A stretch of DNA of 64,000 nt from Lentisphaerae bacterium ADurb.Bin082 (lineage in GTDB: Bacteria > Verrucomicrobiota > Lentisphaeria > Oligosphaerales > Oligosphaeraceae): the NCBI GenBank assembly GCA_002070945.1, contig MWEG01000025.1:1-64000 (forward strand), in the 5' to 3' direction. Shown in pieces: positions 24,667 through 33,929 of the stretch; within the stretch, counting starts at the first letter, position 1; each line of letters starts with the position of its first letter. Under the pieces are notes generated by a model. It saw only the letters and a list, made by a program, of their open reading frames with translations. It made no database searches and was not told the DNA's origin. The translations under genes and the position numbers were made by a program.

Positions 24667-24733
24667 TGAGGGATGGGGATTGTCGCCCCGTCCACCATGT
24701 CCACACGGGGTGCCGCCTGAACCACATACCTCC

Positions 24734-26710
24734 TCAGTCAACGGCGCCGCTGCTGGGCTGCACCAGGAATTCGGGCGTCTTGCTTTCGTCTTTGAGTTGA
24801 TAGCCGTGGAAGAGCAGGTACTGGCGCATCAAGTCGAGGTCTTTTTCGATCCGGTCAAGGACAAGCAGGTTGAGTTCCTGGTAGGCTACCTGCCGAGCCT
24901 GGTAAAGCGGCTCCAGGAGAGGCATGGCCGCAGCGCCGACATGCTTGCGGTTTTCAGTCAAGAAGAGACGGTGGCTGTGGCCTCGGATGTTCACGGCCCA
25001 GTTCCAGCAGGAGCAGTACATGCCGAAGTTGATAAAGTCGGTGCGTTCTGCGTCGCCTTGCAGCTTGGCTGGCTCGCCGGGGTGTCCGGAAAGCATCATG
25101 TTGCGGTCGCAGGCCAGGTGATACTGCGCCATGAGCGAGCCGGCCTTGGCGCCGTAGTAGCTGCGGCAGAACAGGTTCACGATCTCCTCTATCGGCTCGT
25201 CCGGGTTCCATGCCAGGCGCACCAGCGCGAAATAACGCAAACCAGAGGCGTCCCAGGCGCGTTCATAATAGTTCGATGGCCTCAGCCAGACAGCGAAGTC
25301 CCGCCCCTGGAGGTTCTGGCCGTCTGGCGCATCCGGAATGATTTCCGGCCGGATGCCGAGCATCTTGCGTTCGCGGAAGAACTGCAAGTCCTTCTGCAAG
25401 CTGTCCAGCGTGACCAGCGGCACGTACGGCGAGGCGAAATAGTAGTCGCGCATGTACACATTCGGCGTCTTTTCCGTCCATTTAGTCAACCATTCGGCGA
25501 GCAGGTCGTTGCGTGGGCAGTTCGGGTCGTTGATGGCATGGACGCAGCATTTATAGAGCGGGGCGAATTCGACGATCAGGTTCGGGTTCACCTCGCAGTC
25601 TGGCGGCTGCATCATTTCCCAATGATAGGCATAGACATGCATCTTCATCTTGGGATACTTCTGATTGATGCGGGCGATGATCTGGTTGGAGGCCTTGATA
25701 TAGCGCGTTGACCACGTCCGCGGCCGTTTAGAGCCAGGCTTAGGCAAGTCGTTAGGTGAATCCAAAGCGAGGCAGAGCGGGTCTTCGCCCCACCCAAAAC
25801 CGTCCTTGCCGTTGTCGTTGTAGCCGAAAGACAGCGCTTCGATAGTCGGATACTTGTCAACGTAGGCGAGCATTCGTTGCACCACCAGGTCGATCACTTC
25901 CGGGTTGCCCAGGGCCAGCTGGCCGCCCTGGTACCATTGCTTGGTGCGTTCGCCATGGATCAGCGGCCAGTATTCCGGATGAGTTTCGCCGAATTCCTTG
26001 AAGGGCACCCAGAAATGGAAAGTATGTCCGCCCATAATCTGGCGGAAGCCATATTGCGAAAAGGACGGATAAAGTCCGGCGAAGGTCTGGGGCGAAGAGC
26101 CGGGGAAATTCATCAGGTTGCGGCTCATCCAGTTATCCATGGCCGGCCTGGGCCAGCCCAGGGAGGAGGACAGCGACAGTCCGCGCAGATCAAAGGCGGG
26201 CTTTTCCCAGCAAGGCGCCGTAATCGACGCCGAGGAAGTGACGCGCTCTGGATAGTCCAGCCCGGCCTGTGGACGCGGCGGAACCACGCCGAGTGTCTTT
26301 TCCAGGATTTTGTAGACGCCATTGAGTACGCCGCGCCCAGAGTATGCGCACAGGATGAACTTCCTGTTGGACTGGCCATGCAAGAGGAATCCCTCGTCGC
26401 CGAGAATATCGCGGTTGAGCTGATGCGCGGCCATGGCGGCTTCGGCCTCGCCGGTGTTGTCTTCGCCGACAATGGCCAAGGTCAGGGAGAACCAGCCGCG
26501 ACCGCCTCGATAGTCTTCAATTTTAGTTGCTGCCCGCACCATGGCGGCAAAATCGCGCTGCGCCTGCGCCAAAGCCGCGTCATTCCCAGCGGCCTTGACG
26601 CCGACAATCGGCGTGCCGTTTTTACCGAGTACCGTAAAGGAGAAAGACTCGGCGGCGGCGTGCCAAGTGAGTACCGTCAACAGGCATGCGGTCAGCAGTT
26701 GAAAACGCAT
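24734..26710 (-). CDS. Secreted DUF4838-type glycosidase-like protein
   Basis: A 658-aa exported protein with signal peptide MRFQLLTACLLTVLTWHAAA. The N-terminal ~150 residues resemble the non-catalytic alpha/beta domain of GH20/GH67 enzymes (GRGVLNGVYKILEKTLGV). The large central part, with HTFHFWVPFKEFGETHPEYWPLI, YNDNGKDGFGWGEDPLC and MHVYAYHWEMMQPPDCEVNPNLIVEFAPLYKCC, matches the DUF4838 TIM-barrel family abundant in Lentisphaerota and Bacteroidota. Probably an exo-glycosidase on complex glycans; substrate unknown. The start MRFQLL has AGAAAGG upstream; the upstream extension to 26782 lacks leader character. Confidence 0.8.
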   Translation of the reverse strand: MRFQLLTACLLTVLTWHAAAESFSFTVLGKNGTPIVGVKAAGNDAALAQAQRDFAAMVRAATKIEDYRGGRGWFSLTLAIVGEDNTGEAEAAMAAHQLNRDILGDEGFLLHGQSNRKFILCAYSGRGVLNGVYKILEKTLGVVPPRPQAGLDYPERVTSSASITAPCWEKPAFDLRGLSLSSSLGWPRPAMDNWMSRNLMNFPGSSPQTFAGLYPSFSQYGFRQIMGGHTFHFWVPFKEFGETHPEYWPLIHGERTKQWYQGGQLALGNPEVIDLVVQRMLAYVDKYPTIEALSFGYNDNGKDGFGWGEDPLCLALDSPNDLPKPGSKRPRTWSTRYIKASNQIIARINQKYPKMKMHVYAYHWEMMQPPDCEVNPNLIVEFAPLYKCCVHAINDPNCPRNDLLAEWLTKWTEKTPNVYMRDYYFASPYVPLVTLDSLQKDLQFFRERKMLGIRPEIIPDAPDGQNLQGRDFAVWLRPSNYYERAWDASGLRYFALVRLAWNPDEPIEEIVNLFCRSYYGAKAGSLMAQYHLACDRNMMLSGHPGEPAKLQGDAERTDFINFGMYCSCWNWAVNIRGHSHRLFLTENRKHVGAAAMPLLEPLYQARQVAYQELNLLVLDRIEKDLDLMRQYLLFHGYQLKDESKTPEFLVQPSSGAVD

Positions 26711-27261
26711 GATAATCAAAGCCTTTCTAATCGAAGATGGCGGCGCAGGTGCTCCAGATGAAAAACAGGAAGGGCAAGCCAATGCGACTGGCGAGGCTGT
26801 TCTTCCCGCTTATGGTGATTCCCTAAGGCGGTCTCCAGCCTCATTTTTATGCGCAAAAAAGGAAAACATAACATAACATAACACAGATTTTCATGTTGAC
26901 GAATTACCTAAGCGCGAGGGGAGGTGATTAGGGGCGAGCGGCGAACTACTGCCTAAAGTCCACTGTGGCCCACGTCCACTCTCCACTAATGTCCACTTCT
27001 GTCCACTGTCCATCGTCTACTGACGCCCATTAAAGCCCACTGACGCCCATTGTCCATTGTCCACTAAAGCGCCTTGCCCGGAGTGTCTCGCTCCGCAGTT
27101 TGCCGGAACTCCGCATATAAATTTGGTGACCGCCTGTGAAATTTTTATGCTTTTATTGCTATGCACTTGAAAGCCTTGAATATAGAGTTAACTTTTGTTT
27201 GATACTCAGGCAAAAGCCTCTAAGCCGCAAAAGTATGTCTATGAAAAAAAGGGCAAGCATA
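26711..27261. other. Intergenic region with inverted copy of repeat B
   Basis: About 550 bp between divergent secreted-protein genes. It holds an ACATAACATAACATAACAC micro-repeat (about 26868-26884), the inverted TGGAC repeat (26954-27068), and an AT-rich leader before 27262. No gene is supported. Confidence 0.55.
26954..27068 (-). repeat. Dispersed repeat B (TGGAC-rich), inverted copy 2
   Basis: The reverse complement aligns with copies at 5820-5942 and 56178-56299 in unit order, including the internal GTAGACGATGGAC segment and the AGTGGACGTGG end. Confidence 0.7.
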
Positions 27262-30200
27262 ATGACTCCCGAACACCAGGCGCGTTTCCGTCGAGTCCAT
27301 GGCAACTTCACGTTTTTTCTGTGTCGCATTGCCTTTCTGCTGATCATGGTTCTGGGTCTGGCTCATGGCGACGCCCTAGCGGGCCAGCCCGTTGCCGAAG
27401 TGGCGCAGCCGTCCGTTCAACTTAGCATCAGCACCATCGCCACCCGTTCAGGGTATTCCACCACATACCAGCTCTCTGCCGGCTGGAACCTGATCAGCAT
27501 CAATCTCAATCTTGACGATGATTCTAGGGCGCTGCTGCGGGATAAAGGCGCCATGGCGCTGGATGAAAGCAACAAGGCATACACAGTCAGCGGAGACCTT
27601 GCCGTATCCCAGGCTTGTTGGATTTTCTGCCAAACAGCGGAAATGCTCACACTCTTCGGCGCCCTTCCGGAAAACTTCGATTTTATCGCCAGTTTGCAGC
27701 CTGGCTGGAATTTCGTCGGCCCATTGAGAGAAAGATTCTTGAGTGGTGATGGCATCTTTGCCTGGGACTGGGATGGCAAGCGCTTTTGCGTAACCGACTC
27801 TCTGCTTGCTGGGCATGGCTATTGGATATACATGTCAGACGGTTATGTTGCGCCGCCAGCCGAGGATACGTATCTGGTTATTGACTTGTCTGAGGGGCCA
27901 AGCGCCAGAACCTACCCGATCACCTGCCTTTCCACCCCGCCAGTCGGCGGCTGGACAGAGGAATACAAGACCACGAAGCTGGTGCTGCGAAAAATCCCGG
28001 CGGGCGCCTTTATGATGGGGTCGCCGCAGGATGAGCTAGGGCGAGAAGATGACGAAACCCAGCACCACGTGACCCTGACCAAGGATTTCTATGCAGGCGT
28101 CTTCGAGGTGACCCAGAAGCAATGGCACTTGGTGATGGGCAACTGGCCGAGCTGGTTCGAAAACGAATCTTGCCGCGACTCCCGTCCAGTGGAGCAAGTC
28201 AGCTACGAGGACATTCGAGGAAGCACGACCGGTTTGGGCTGGCCATTCAATAATAATGTTGATGCAGGCTCCTTCCTGGGGAGGCTGCGAGCCAGAACCG
28301 GCCTGGAATTCGACCTGCCCACGGAAGCGCAATGGGAATACGCCTGCCGAGCCGGGACGACAACCGCCTTGAACTCGGGAAAGAATTTAACCGCTAAAGA
28401 GGAATGTCCGAATATGGACGAGGTCGGGCAATACAGATACAATGGCGCACATAACGACGGTAGCGACGATATTTATTGGCCAGCAGATGGTGACACATCA
28501 GGCGGCACTAACACAGTCGGCAGCTATAAGCCGAATCAGTGGGGGCTGTATGATATGCACGGAAACGTACAGGAATGGTGCCTGGACCGATGGAACGGGA
28601 ATGCTTACTCACCGAAGGCGGTGATAGACCCCAAAGGCGATGAAAGGACTTCTTATCGCGCCATCCGGAGCGGCACCTGGGCCTACAAAGCGCACGACTG
28701 CCGTTCGGCGTACCGCGACTTCGCTTGGCCGTCGGCTCAGTACAACGATGTGGGCTTCCGGCTGGCCACGCCGCCAGCCGAGAATACCTATCTCGTTATT
28801 GATTTATCTGCCGGCGCCAATGCCGACAACTACCCAATCACCTACCGAGCCGCCCCGCCGGACGGCGGCTGGACAGAAGCGTACAAGACCACGAAGCTGG
28901 TGCTGCGAAAAATCCCGGCCGGCGCCTTAACCATGGGATCACCGGAGGATGAGCCTGGACGCGGCGTTGACGAAACCCAGCATCAAGTGACCCTGACCAA
29001 GGGTTTCTACATGGGTGTGTTCGAGGTGACCCAGAAGCAATGGAACTTGGTGATGGGCAACTGGCCGAGCAGCTTCGCCAACGAATCCTGCCGCAACTCC
29101 CGCCCAGTGGAAAGCGTCAGCTACGACGCCATTCGAGGAAATAATACTGGTTCATATTGGCCGGACAATAATGATGTGGATGCCGACTCCTTCCTGGGGA
29201 GGCTGCAAGCCAGAACCGGCCTGCGTCTCGATCTTCCCACAGAAGCGCAGTGGGAATACGCCTGCCGGGCCAAGACGACGACTGGCTTGAACTCGGGGAC
29301 GGATGTGACCGGTGAAGAGGAGTGTCCGAACATGGCCGAGGTCGGGCGATACAAGCACAATGGCGGAGCGGATGGTTCAGGTGATGGCGGCCCTGCCAAA
29401 GTCGGCAGCTACAAGCCGAATCAGTGGGGGCTGTATGACATGCACGGCAACGTATCGGAATGGTGCCTGGACTGGTGGGATGGGAGTGATTACTCAGCGC
29501 AGGCGGTCACGAACCCGGCAGGCGATGCCGGCGAGATGCGCGTCTTCCGGAGCGGCAGCTGGTTCAACTCGGCGAAGGACTGCCGTTCGGCATGCCGCAG
29601 CGGGTCCCAGCCGTCGGGCTTTAGCACTTATGTGGGCTTGCGCCTTGCTGCGCAGCCAGAGCCAGAGCCAAAGCCACAGGATACGTATTTCGTTATTGAC
29701 TTGTCCGCGGGCGCCAGTGCCGCAAGCTATCCGGTCACCGGCCTTTCCGCCCCGCCAGCCAACGGCTGGACAGACGAATACAAGACCACCAAGCTGGTGC
29801 TGCGAAAAATCCCGGCGGGCGCCTTCACCATGGGATCGCCGGAAGCTGAGCTTGGACGCTATGATGACGAAACCCAGCATCAAGTGACCCTGACCAAGGA
29901 TTTCTATGCAGGTGTGTTCGAAGTGACCCAGAAGCAATGGAGCTTGGTGATGGGCGAGGACTCCTGGCCGAGCTATTTCACCAACCCATCCTGCCGCGAC
30001 TCCCGTCCAGTGGAGCAAGTCAGCTACGACAACATTCGGGGAAGTGACACGGGTTCGGGCTGGCCGGCCAATAGTGATGTCGACGCCAACTCCTTCCTGG
30101 GGCTACTGCGGGAAAAAACGGGCCTGGACTTCGACCTGCCCACAGAAGCGCAATGGGAATACGCCTGCCGGGCCAGGACGACGACCGCCTTGAACTCGGG

Positions 30201-31479
30201 GAATAATTTAACCAATGCCGTGACTTGTCCGAACATGGCCGAAGTTGGGCGCTACAAGCACAATGGCGGCTCGGATGATTCCATGGATGTTGATACATCA
30301 GGCGGCACCACCAAAGTCGGCAGCTACAAGCCGAACCGGTGGGGGCTGTATGACATGCACGGAAACGTAGTAGAATGGTGCTTAGACTGGCGGCAGAGTG
30401 ACTTGGGCGGCTCAGCTCAGACCGATCCCCCAGGCGCTGCCGAAGGTGCCCAGCGCACCAACCGGGGCGGCGGCTGGGGCCACGACGCGGCCAACTGCCG
30501 TTCGGCATACCGCGACAGCATTGTGCCGTCAAACCAGTACAAGGATGTGGGCTTCCGGCTTTTTGCGCGGTCCCCCGAGGTTTCCTACCTCGTGATTGAC
30601 TTGTCGGCTGGCCCCAATGCCAACAGCTACCCGATCAGCTACCGTTTCACCGCACCTGCCGGCGGCTGGACAGAGGAGTACAAGACCAAGAAGCTGGTGC
30701 TGCGAAAAATCCCGGCCGGTACTTTCATCATGGGATCACCGGAGGATGAGCTTGGACGCTATGATGACGAAACCCAGCATCAAGTGACTCTGACCAAGGA
30801 TTTCTATGCAGGTGTGTTCGAGGTGACCCAGGAGCAATGGAGCTTGGTGACGAGCTACTGGCCAAGCTATTTCAGGCACGTACCCAGCCGCTATTCCCGC
30901 CCGGTCGAGAAGGTCAGCTACCACGACATCCGGGGAGGTAATGTCGGCGCGGGCTGGCCAGACAATAATGATGTGGATGCCTATTCCTTCCTGGGGAAAC
31001 TGCGAGCCAGAACCGGCCTGGCCTTTGACCTGCCCACGGAAGCGCAATGGGAATACGCCTGCCGAGCCGGCACCGAAACCGCCTTGAACTCGGGGAAGGA
31101 TTTGACCGATACAGAGGAATGTCCGAATATGGCGGAGGTCGGGCGATACTGGCGCAATGGCGGAGAGGGTCGTACGCAGTATGGTGATGAAACCGTTGGC
31201 CCTGCCATAGTCGGCAGCTATAAGCCGAATCAGTGGGGGCTTTATGACATGCATGGCAACATAGCAGAATTGTGCCTGGACCGGTGGGATGGCAATGATT
31301 ACTCGCCAGAGGCGGTAACAGACCCCACAGGCGCTGCCTACGAGGAATCTCGCATCGTCCGGGGCGGCAGCTGGGGCCACTACAATGCGCGCGACTGCCG
31401 TTCGGCGTACCGCGAAAACTCTCCCCCATCGGACAAGTACTGGTATCAGGGCTTCCGGCTCGTAATAACGGCTCCATAG
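27262..31479 (+). CDS. Secreted protein with four tandem FGE-sulfatase-like (SUMF1) domains
   Basis: About 1405 aa. After a hydrophobic leader (about residues 16-40) comes a ~150-aa domain with two GWN(L/F) motifs (SAGWNLISINLNL, QPGWNFVGPL). Four homologous units follow, starting near residues 202, 508, 807 and 1107. Each opens YxVIDLS...GGWT(E/D)EYKT and contains LRKIPAG, MGSPxxE, FEVTQ, LPTEAQWEYACRA, WGLYDMHGN and a final CRSA-Y/C-R...GFRL. Only the second of the two FGE cysteines (human Cys341 position) is kept, so copper-dependent formylglycine synthesis is unlikely and a binding role is more plausible. The start has AAAGGG 8 bases upstream; 27235 and 27241 are alternatives. Confidence 0.85.
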   Translation: MTPEHQARFRRVHGNFTFFLCRIAFLLIMVLGLAHGDALAGQPVAEVAQPSVQLSISTIATRSGYSTTYQLSAGWNLISINLNLDDDSRALLRDKGAMALDESNKAYTVSGDLAVSQACWIFCQTAEMLTLFGALPENFDFIASLQPGWNFVGPLRERFLSGDGIFAWDWDGKRFCVTDSLLAGHGYWIYMSDGYVAPPAEDTYLVIDLSEGPSARTYPITCLSTPPVGGWTEEYKTTKLVLRKIPAGAFMMGSPQDELGREDDETQHHVTLTKDFYAGVFEVTQKQWHLVMGNWPSWFENESCRDSRPVEQVSYEDIRGSTTGLGWPFNNNVDAGSFLGRLRARTGLEFDLPTEAQWEYACRAGTTTALNSGKNLTAKEECPNMDEVGQYRYNGAHNDGSDDIYWPADGDTSGGTNTVGSYKPNQWGLYDMHGNVQEWCLDRWNGNAYSPKAVIDPKGDERTSYRAIRSGTWAYKAHDCRSAYRDFAWPSAQYNDVGFRLATPPAENTYLVIDLSAGANADNYPITYRAAPPDGGWTEAYKTTKLVLRKIPAGALTMGSPEDEPGRGVDETQHQVTLTKGFYMGVFEVTQKQWNLVMGNWPSSFANESCRNSRPVESVSYDAIRGNNTGSYWPDNNDVDADSFLGRLQARTGLRLDLPTEAQWEYACRAKTTTGLNSGTDVTGEEECPNMAEVGRYKHNGGADGSGDGGPAKVGSYKPNQWGLYDMHGNVSEWCLDWWDGSDYSAQAVTNPAGDAGEMRVFRSGSWFNSAKDCRSACRSGSQPSGFSTYVGLRLAAQPEPEPKPQDTYFVIDLSAGASAASYPVTGLSAPPANGWTDEYKTTKLVLRKIPAGAFTMGSPEAELGRYDDETQHQVTLTKDFYAGVFEVTQKQWSLVMGEDSWPSYFTNPSCRDSRPVEQVSYDNIRGSDTGSGWPANSDVDANSFLGLLREKTGLDFDLPTEAQWEYACRARTTTALNSGNNLTNAVTCPNMAEVGRYKHNGGSDDSMDVDTSGGTTKVGSYKPNRWGLYDMHGNVVEWCLDWRQSDLGGSAQTDPPGAAEGAQRTNRGGGWGHDAANCRSAYRDSIVPSNQYKDVGFRLFARSPEVSYLVIDLSAGPNANSYPISYRFTAPAGGWTEEYKTKKLVLRKIPAGTFIMGSPEDELGRYDDETQHQVTLTKDFYAGVFEVTQEQWSLVTSYWPSYFRHVPSRYSRPVEKVSYHDIRGGNVGAGWPDNNDVDAYSFLGKLRARTGLAFDLPTEAQWEYACRAGTETALNSGKDLTDTEECPNMAEVGRYWRNGGEGRTQYGDETVGPAIVGSYKPNQWGLYDMHGNIAELCLDRWDGNDYSPEAVTDPTGAAYEESRIVRGGSWGHYNARDCRSAYRENSPPSDKYWYQGFRLVITAP

Positions 31480-31625
31480 GTCCCTTGCCGTATTGCGCCG
31501 TCTTGCCGCGCCGACGGGAATGTGGACGTTACACGCTACGGGATTCTATCACAAGACTTCACACGTTACTTATTTTTCTGCAACATAAAAACTGACCTTC
31601 ACCATAACCGCAGGAGGAGTTCAGC

Positions 31626-32897
31626 ATGGCAAGACGATATGGAGTGCAAGCCACGGCGGCTGAAACCAAGGCCAAGAGCAGCCGCATGAACCTGGTCGAG
31701 GCCAACGTGCCGCCATACAAGATACCTCCCCTGCTCAAGAACAAGCACGGCCTTGACATCGTCAATGCAGTCGATTACTGCCGCCACGAACGACCGCGCC
31801 GTCTGGGCATGATCGCCGACGCCATGTACGGCCCCCTGCCCCCGCGTCCGGACACGCTCGCGTTCCGGACGATTAGCGAGCAGCGCGACGCCCTCGGCGG
31901 CCTCGCCACCCGGCGGGAAATCGTCATCCGCTGTGGACATCGCGGCCATGAACGCGATCTGCTCCTGCTCCTGTATCTACCAAACGGCGCGACCCGACCG
32001 GCACCGACTTTCTTCGGACTCAATTTCAAGGGCAATGCCTCCTGCTCGACCGACCCCGGCGTCAATGCGACTGTCACCAAGCGCTATCCGTCATACGGGA
32101 CAGCCAGGTATGAAGACAATCGCGTCACCGAGGCCAACCGCGGCCTTACCGCTGGCCGTTGGAACTTTGAAAAAGCCCTTGCCCGAGGCTATGCCAGCGC
32201 CACCTTGTGCTACTACGACCTTTACCCTGACCGACCCGACGGCTTCAACGACAGCATCTGGAAACTGTTCATCAGCGAGGAGGAATGGGAGACTGAAGAC
32301 AGCCCCTACGGCGCCATCAGCGCCTGGGCCTGGGGCGTCAGCCGCGCCCTCGACTGCCTGGAAACACAGCCAGAGGTCGACGCTTCCCGGCTGGTCGTCC
32401 ACGGCCTTTCCCGCCTGGGCAAGGTTGCGCTCTGGGCTGGCGCCAATGACGAACGCATCGCCATGACTGTCTCCGTCTGCTCCGGATGCTGCGGCGCCAA
32501 GCTCTCGCGACGCCAATTCGGCGAGAATTTCGAATGGGTCGACCATTGGAACCCGCATTGGCACGGCGCCAATTTCCGGCGCTATGTCAACCGCGAAAGC
32601 GAGCTGCCTTTTGATCAACACACGCTGCTGTCCTTGATTGCGCCGCGGCTGCTGCTGATCACCAGCGCCACTGAAGACGTCTATGCCGACCCAATCGGCG
32701 AATTCATTTCTGCCCGCGAAGCCAGCGCTGTCTACCAGCTGTTCAATTCCCCTGGCCTGGGCGCGGACACGCCGCCGCCAGACACGCTCGTCGGACAGGA
32801 CATCGGCTACTTCCTGCGAACCGGACAACACGCCTGCACCCCAGCTGACTGGGACGCCATGCTCGACTTTGCCGACGCCAAGCTCAAGGCTATTTGA
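31626..32897 (+). CDS. CE15-like alpha/beta hydrolase (glucuronoyl esterase family)
   Basis: A 423-aa hydrolase. The nucleophile elbow HGLSRLGKVALW places Ser262 in the GxSRxGK motif characteristic of carbohydrate esterase family 15. The catalytic His lies in FDQHTLLSLIAPR (His332), also diagnostic, and the CSGCCGAKLSRR block follows the usual spacing. CE15 enzymes cleave esters of glucuronic acid linking hemicellulose to lignin or similar acyl/methyl esters. No signal peptide is visible, unlike most CE15 members, so it may act inside the cell on imported oligosaccharides. An AGGAGG lies 5-6 bases before the start. Confidence 0.8.
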   Translation: MARRYGVQATAAETKAKSSRMNLVEANVPPYKIPPLLKNKHGLDIVNAVDYCRHERPRRLGMIADAMYGPLPPRPDTLAFRTISEQRDALGGLATRREIVIRCGHRGHERDLLLLLYLPNGATRPAPTFFGLNFKGNASCSTDPGVNATVTKRYPSYGTARYEDNRVTEANRGLTAGRWNFEKALARGYASATLCYYDLYPDRPDGFNDSIWKLFISEEEWETEDSPYGAISAWAWGVSRALDCLETQPEVDASRLVVHGLSRLGKVALWAGANDERIAMTVSVCSGCCGAKLSRRQFGENFEWVDHWNPHWHGANFRRYVNRESELPFDQHTLLSLIAPRLLLITSATEDVYADPIGEFISAREASAVYQLFNSPGLGADTPPPDTLVGQDIGYFLRTGQHACTPADWDAMLDFADAKLKAI

Positions 32898-32916
32898 AAA
32901 GATTAGTTGGTTTTGC

Positions 32917-32953
32917 GGGGGGAGGAAAGAGCCGCTGATCCTTTCCTCCCCCC
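32917..32953 (+). terminator. Terminator-like hairpin after the CE15 gene
   Basis: A 13-bp stem GGGGGGAGGAAAG / CTTTCCTCCCCCC with an 11-base loop, between convergent genes. A sequence-related hairpin (GGGAGGAAA/TTTCCTCCC) follows the deacetylase gene at 55393-55423. Confidence 0.65.
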
Positions 32954-32979
32954 TTGCGCTCCTCCACCTATCCCCTTGT

Positions 32980-33834
32980 TCATCTCAAAAAGAGTTCCTT
33001 GTACTGCATTGGAGCATATCCTTTGATTTCTTTAAAGCGGCGACTGAAGTGATACGGGTCAGGATACCCCAGTTCCTTTGCGATTTGCTTGATGGTAGTG
33101 GCGCTTGAAGCCAACATTTCGGCGGCGATATCCATTCTGATGCTGTCAATATAATTTTTGGAAGTCATCCCGGTCTCTTTTTTGAAAAGCCGATTGAGCT
33201 GCGAGATGCTGATGTTGCAGAACTCGGCCATGACGTCAAGGCTCCAGTATTTCCCTGGAGCCTTTCGAATTTCTCCCAAAAGCTCCTCGAATACCGCATC
33301 ATTTTTCTGCACCAGGTTTTTATTTTCGAAATACAAGTCCATAAGGAGCTTCTGGAGTTCGATATTGACCATAATCTGGGCACTGTCAGAGTGGTCCAAT
33401 GCCAGTTCAATGACTGGCAGCAATCGCCGCGCCTTCCCTATCCTGAAAACGCCGTTTTTAATGATCCCGGCCTCGAATAGGTAGTCTGCAAGGGGGCCGC
33501 AAAACGATATCGCGTCTTCGACATAGACTTCATTCAGCCCGCTGTATTTGTGTTGAAAACCTGGCGCAATCACTATCCCGTCTCCCTTTTTGACCTCTGT
33601 CAACTTGCCATCGCCTGAGCAAAACCAGCCGCGCCCGTCAAACATGTGCGAAAGATCATAAAATTCAAAGCGCCTCAAAGGCAAGCTTTCCGGCGTCATC
33701 GGCTGGGCGGTAGACCCTCGCATAAATTTACATATCCACAGCCCATATCGACGGTGAACATCGCGGATGCCCTTGGGGAGAGGATGAAGGGAGGAAAGAT
33801 AATTAATGGTATTGCTCATGACGATTTTATCCAT
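32980..33834 (-). CDS. AraC-family transcriptional regulator
   Basis: About 284 aa. The N-terminal cupin-like half (GKLTEVKKGDGIVIAPGFQHKYSG) senses a ligand. The C-terminal ~100 residues carry two helix-turn-helix motifs (LDVMAEFCNISISQLNRLFKKETGMT and IKQIAKELGYPDPYHFSRRFKEIKGYAPMQYK) typical of AraC/XylS regulators. It is divergent from the amino-sugar-like operon starting near 33930 and so probably regulates it. The start is uncertain: ATG at 33834 or 33819, neither with a strong ribosome binding site. Confidence 0.85.
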   Translation of the reverse strand: MDKIVMSNTINYLSSLHPLPKGIRDVHRRYGLWICKFMRGSTAQPMTPESLPLRRFEFYDLSHMFDGRGWFCSGDGKLTEVKKGDGIVIAPGFQHKYSGLNEVYVEDAISFCGPLADYLFEAGIIKNGVFRIGKARRLLPVIELALDHSDSAQIMVNIELQKLLMDLYFENKNLVQKNDAVFEELLGEIRKAPGKYWSLDVMAEFCNISISQLNRLFKKETGMTSKNYIDSIRMDIAAEMLASSATTIKQIAKELGYPDPYHFSRRFKEIKGYAPMQYKELFLR

Positions 33835-33929
33835 TGTTAAATAATTTGTCTGCATTATAATATATATATTCTTTGAATAATTTTTCAATTCCTGGGCAAT
33901 AAGCAGACCCAATTTAATAAAAATTGAGC

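Noticed and set aside
24458-24741. Three minus-strand frames rich in His, Ser, Pro, Phe
   Set aside because: They are translations of the TGAATGG heptamer array in its three frames, not genes.
27262-31479. Annotation as active formylglycine-generating enzyme
   Set aside because: The first of the two copper-binding cysteines is missing in all four domains.
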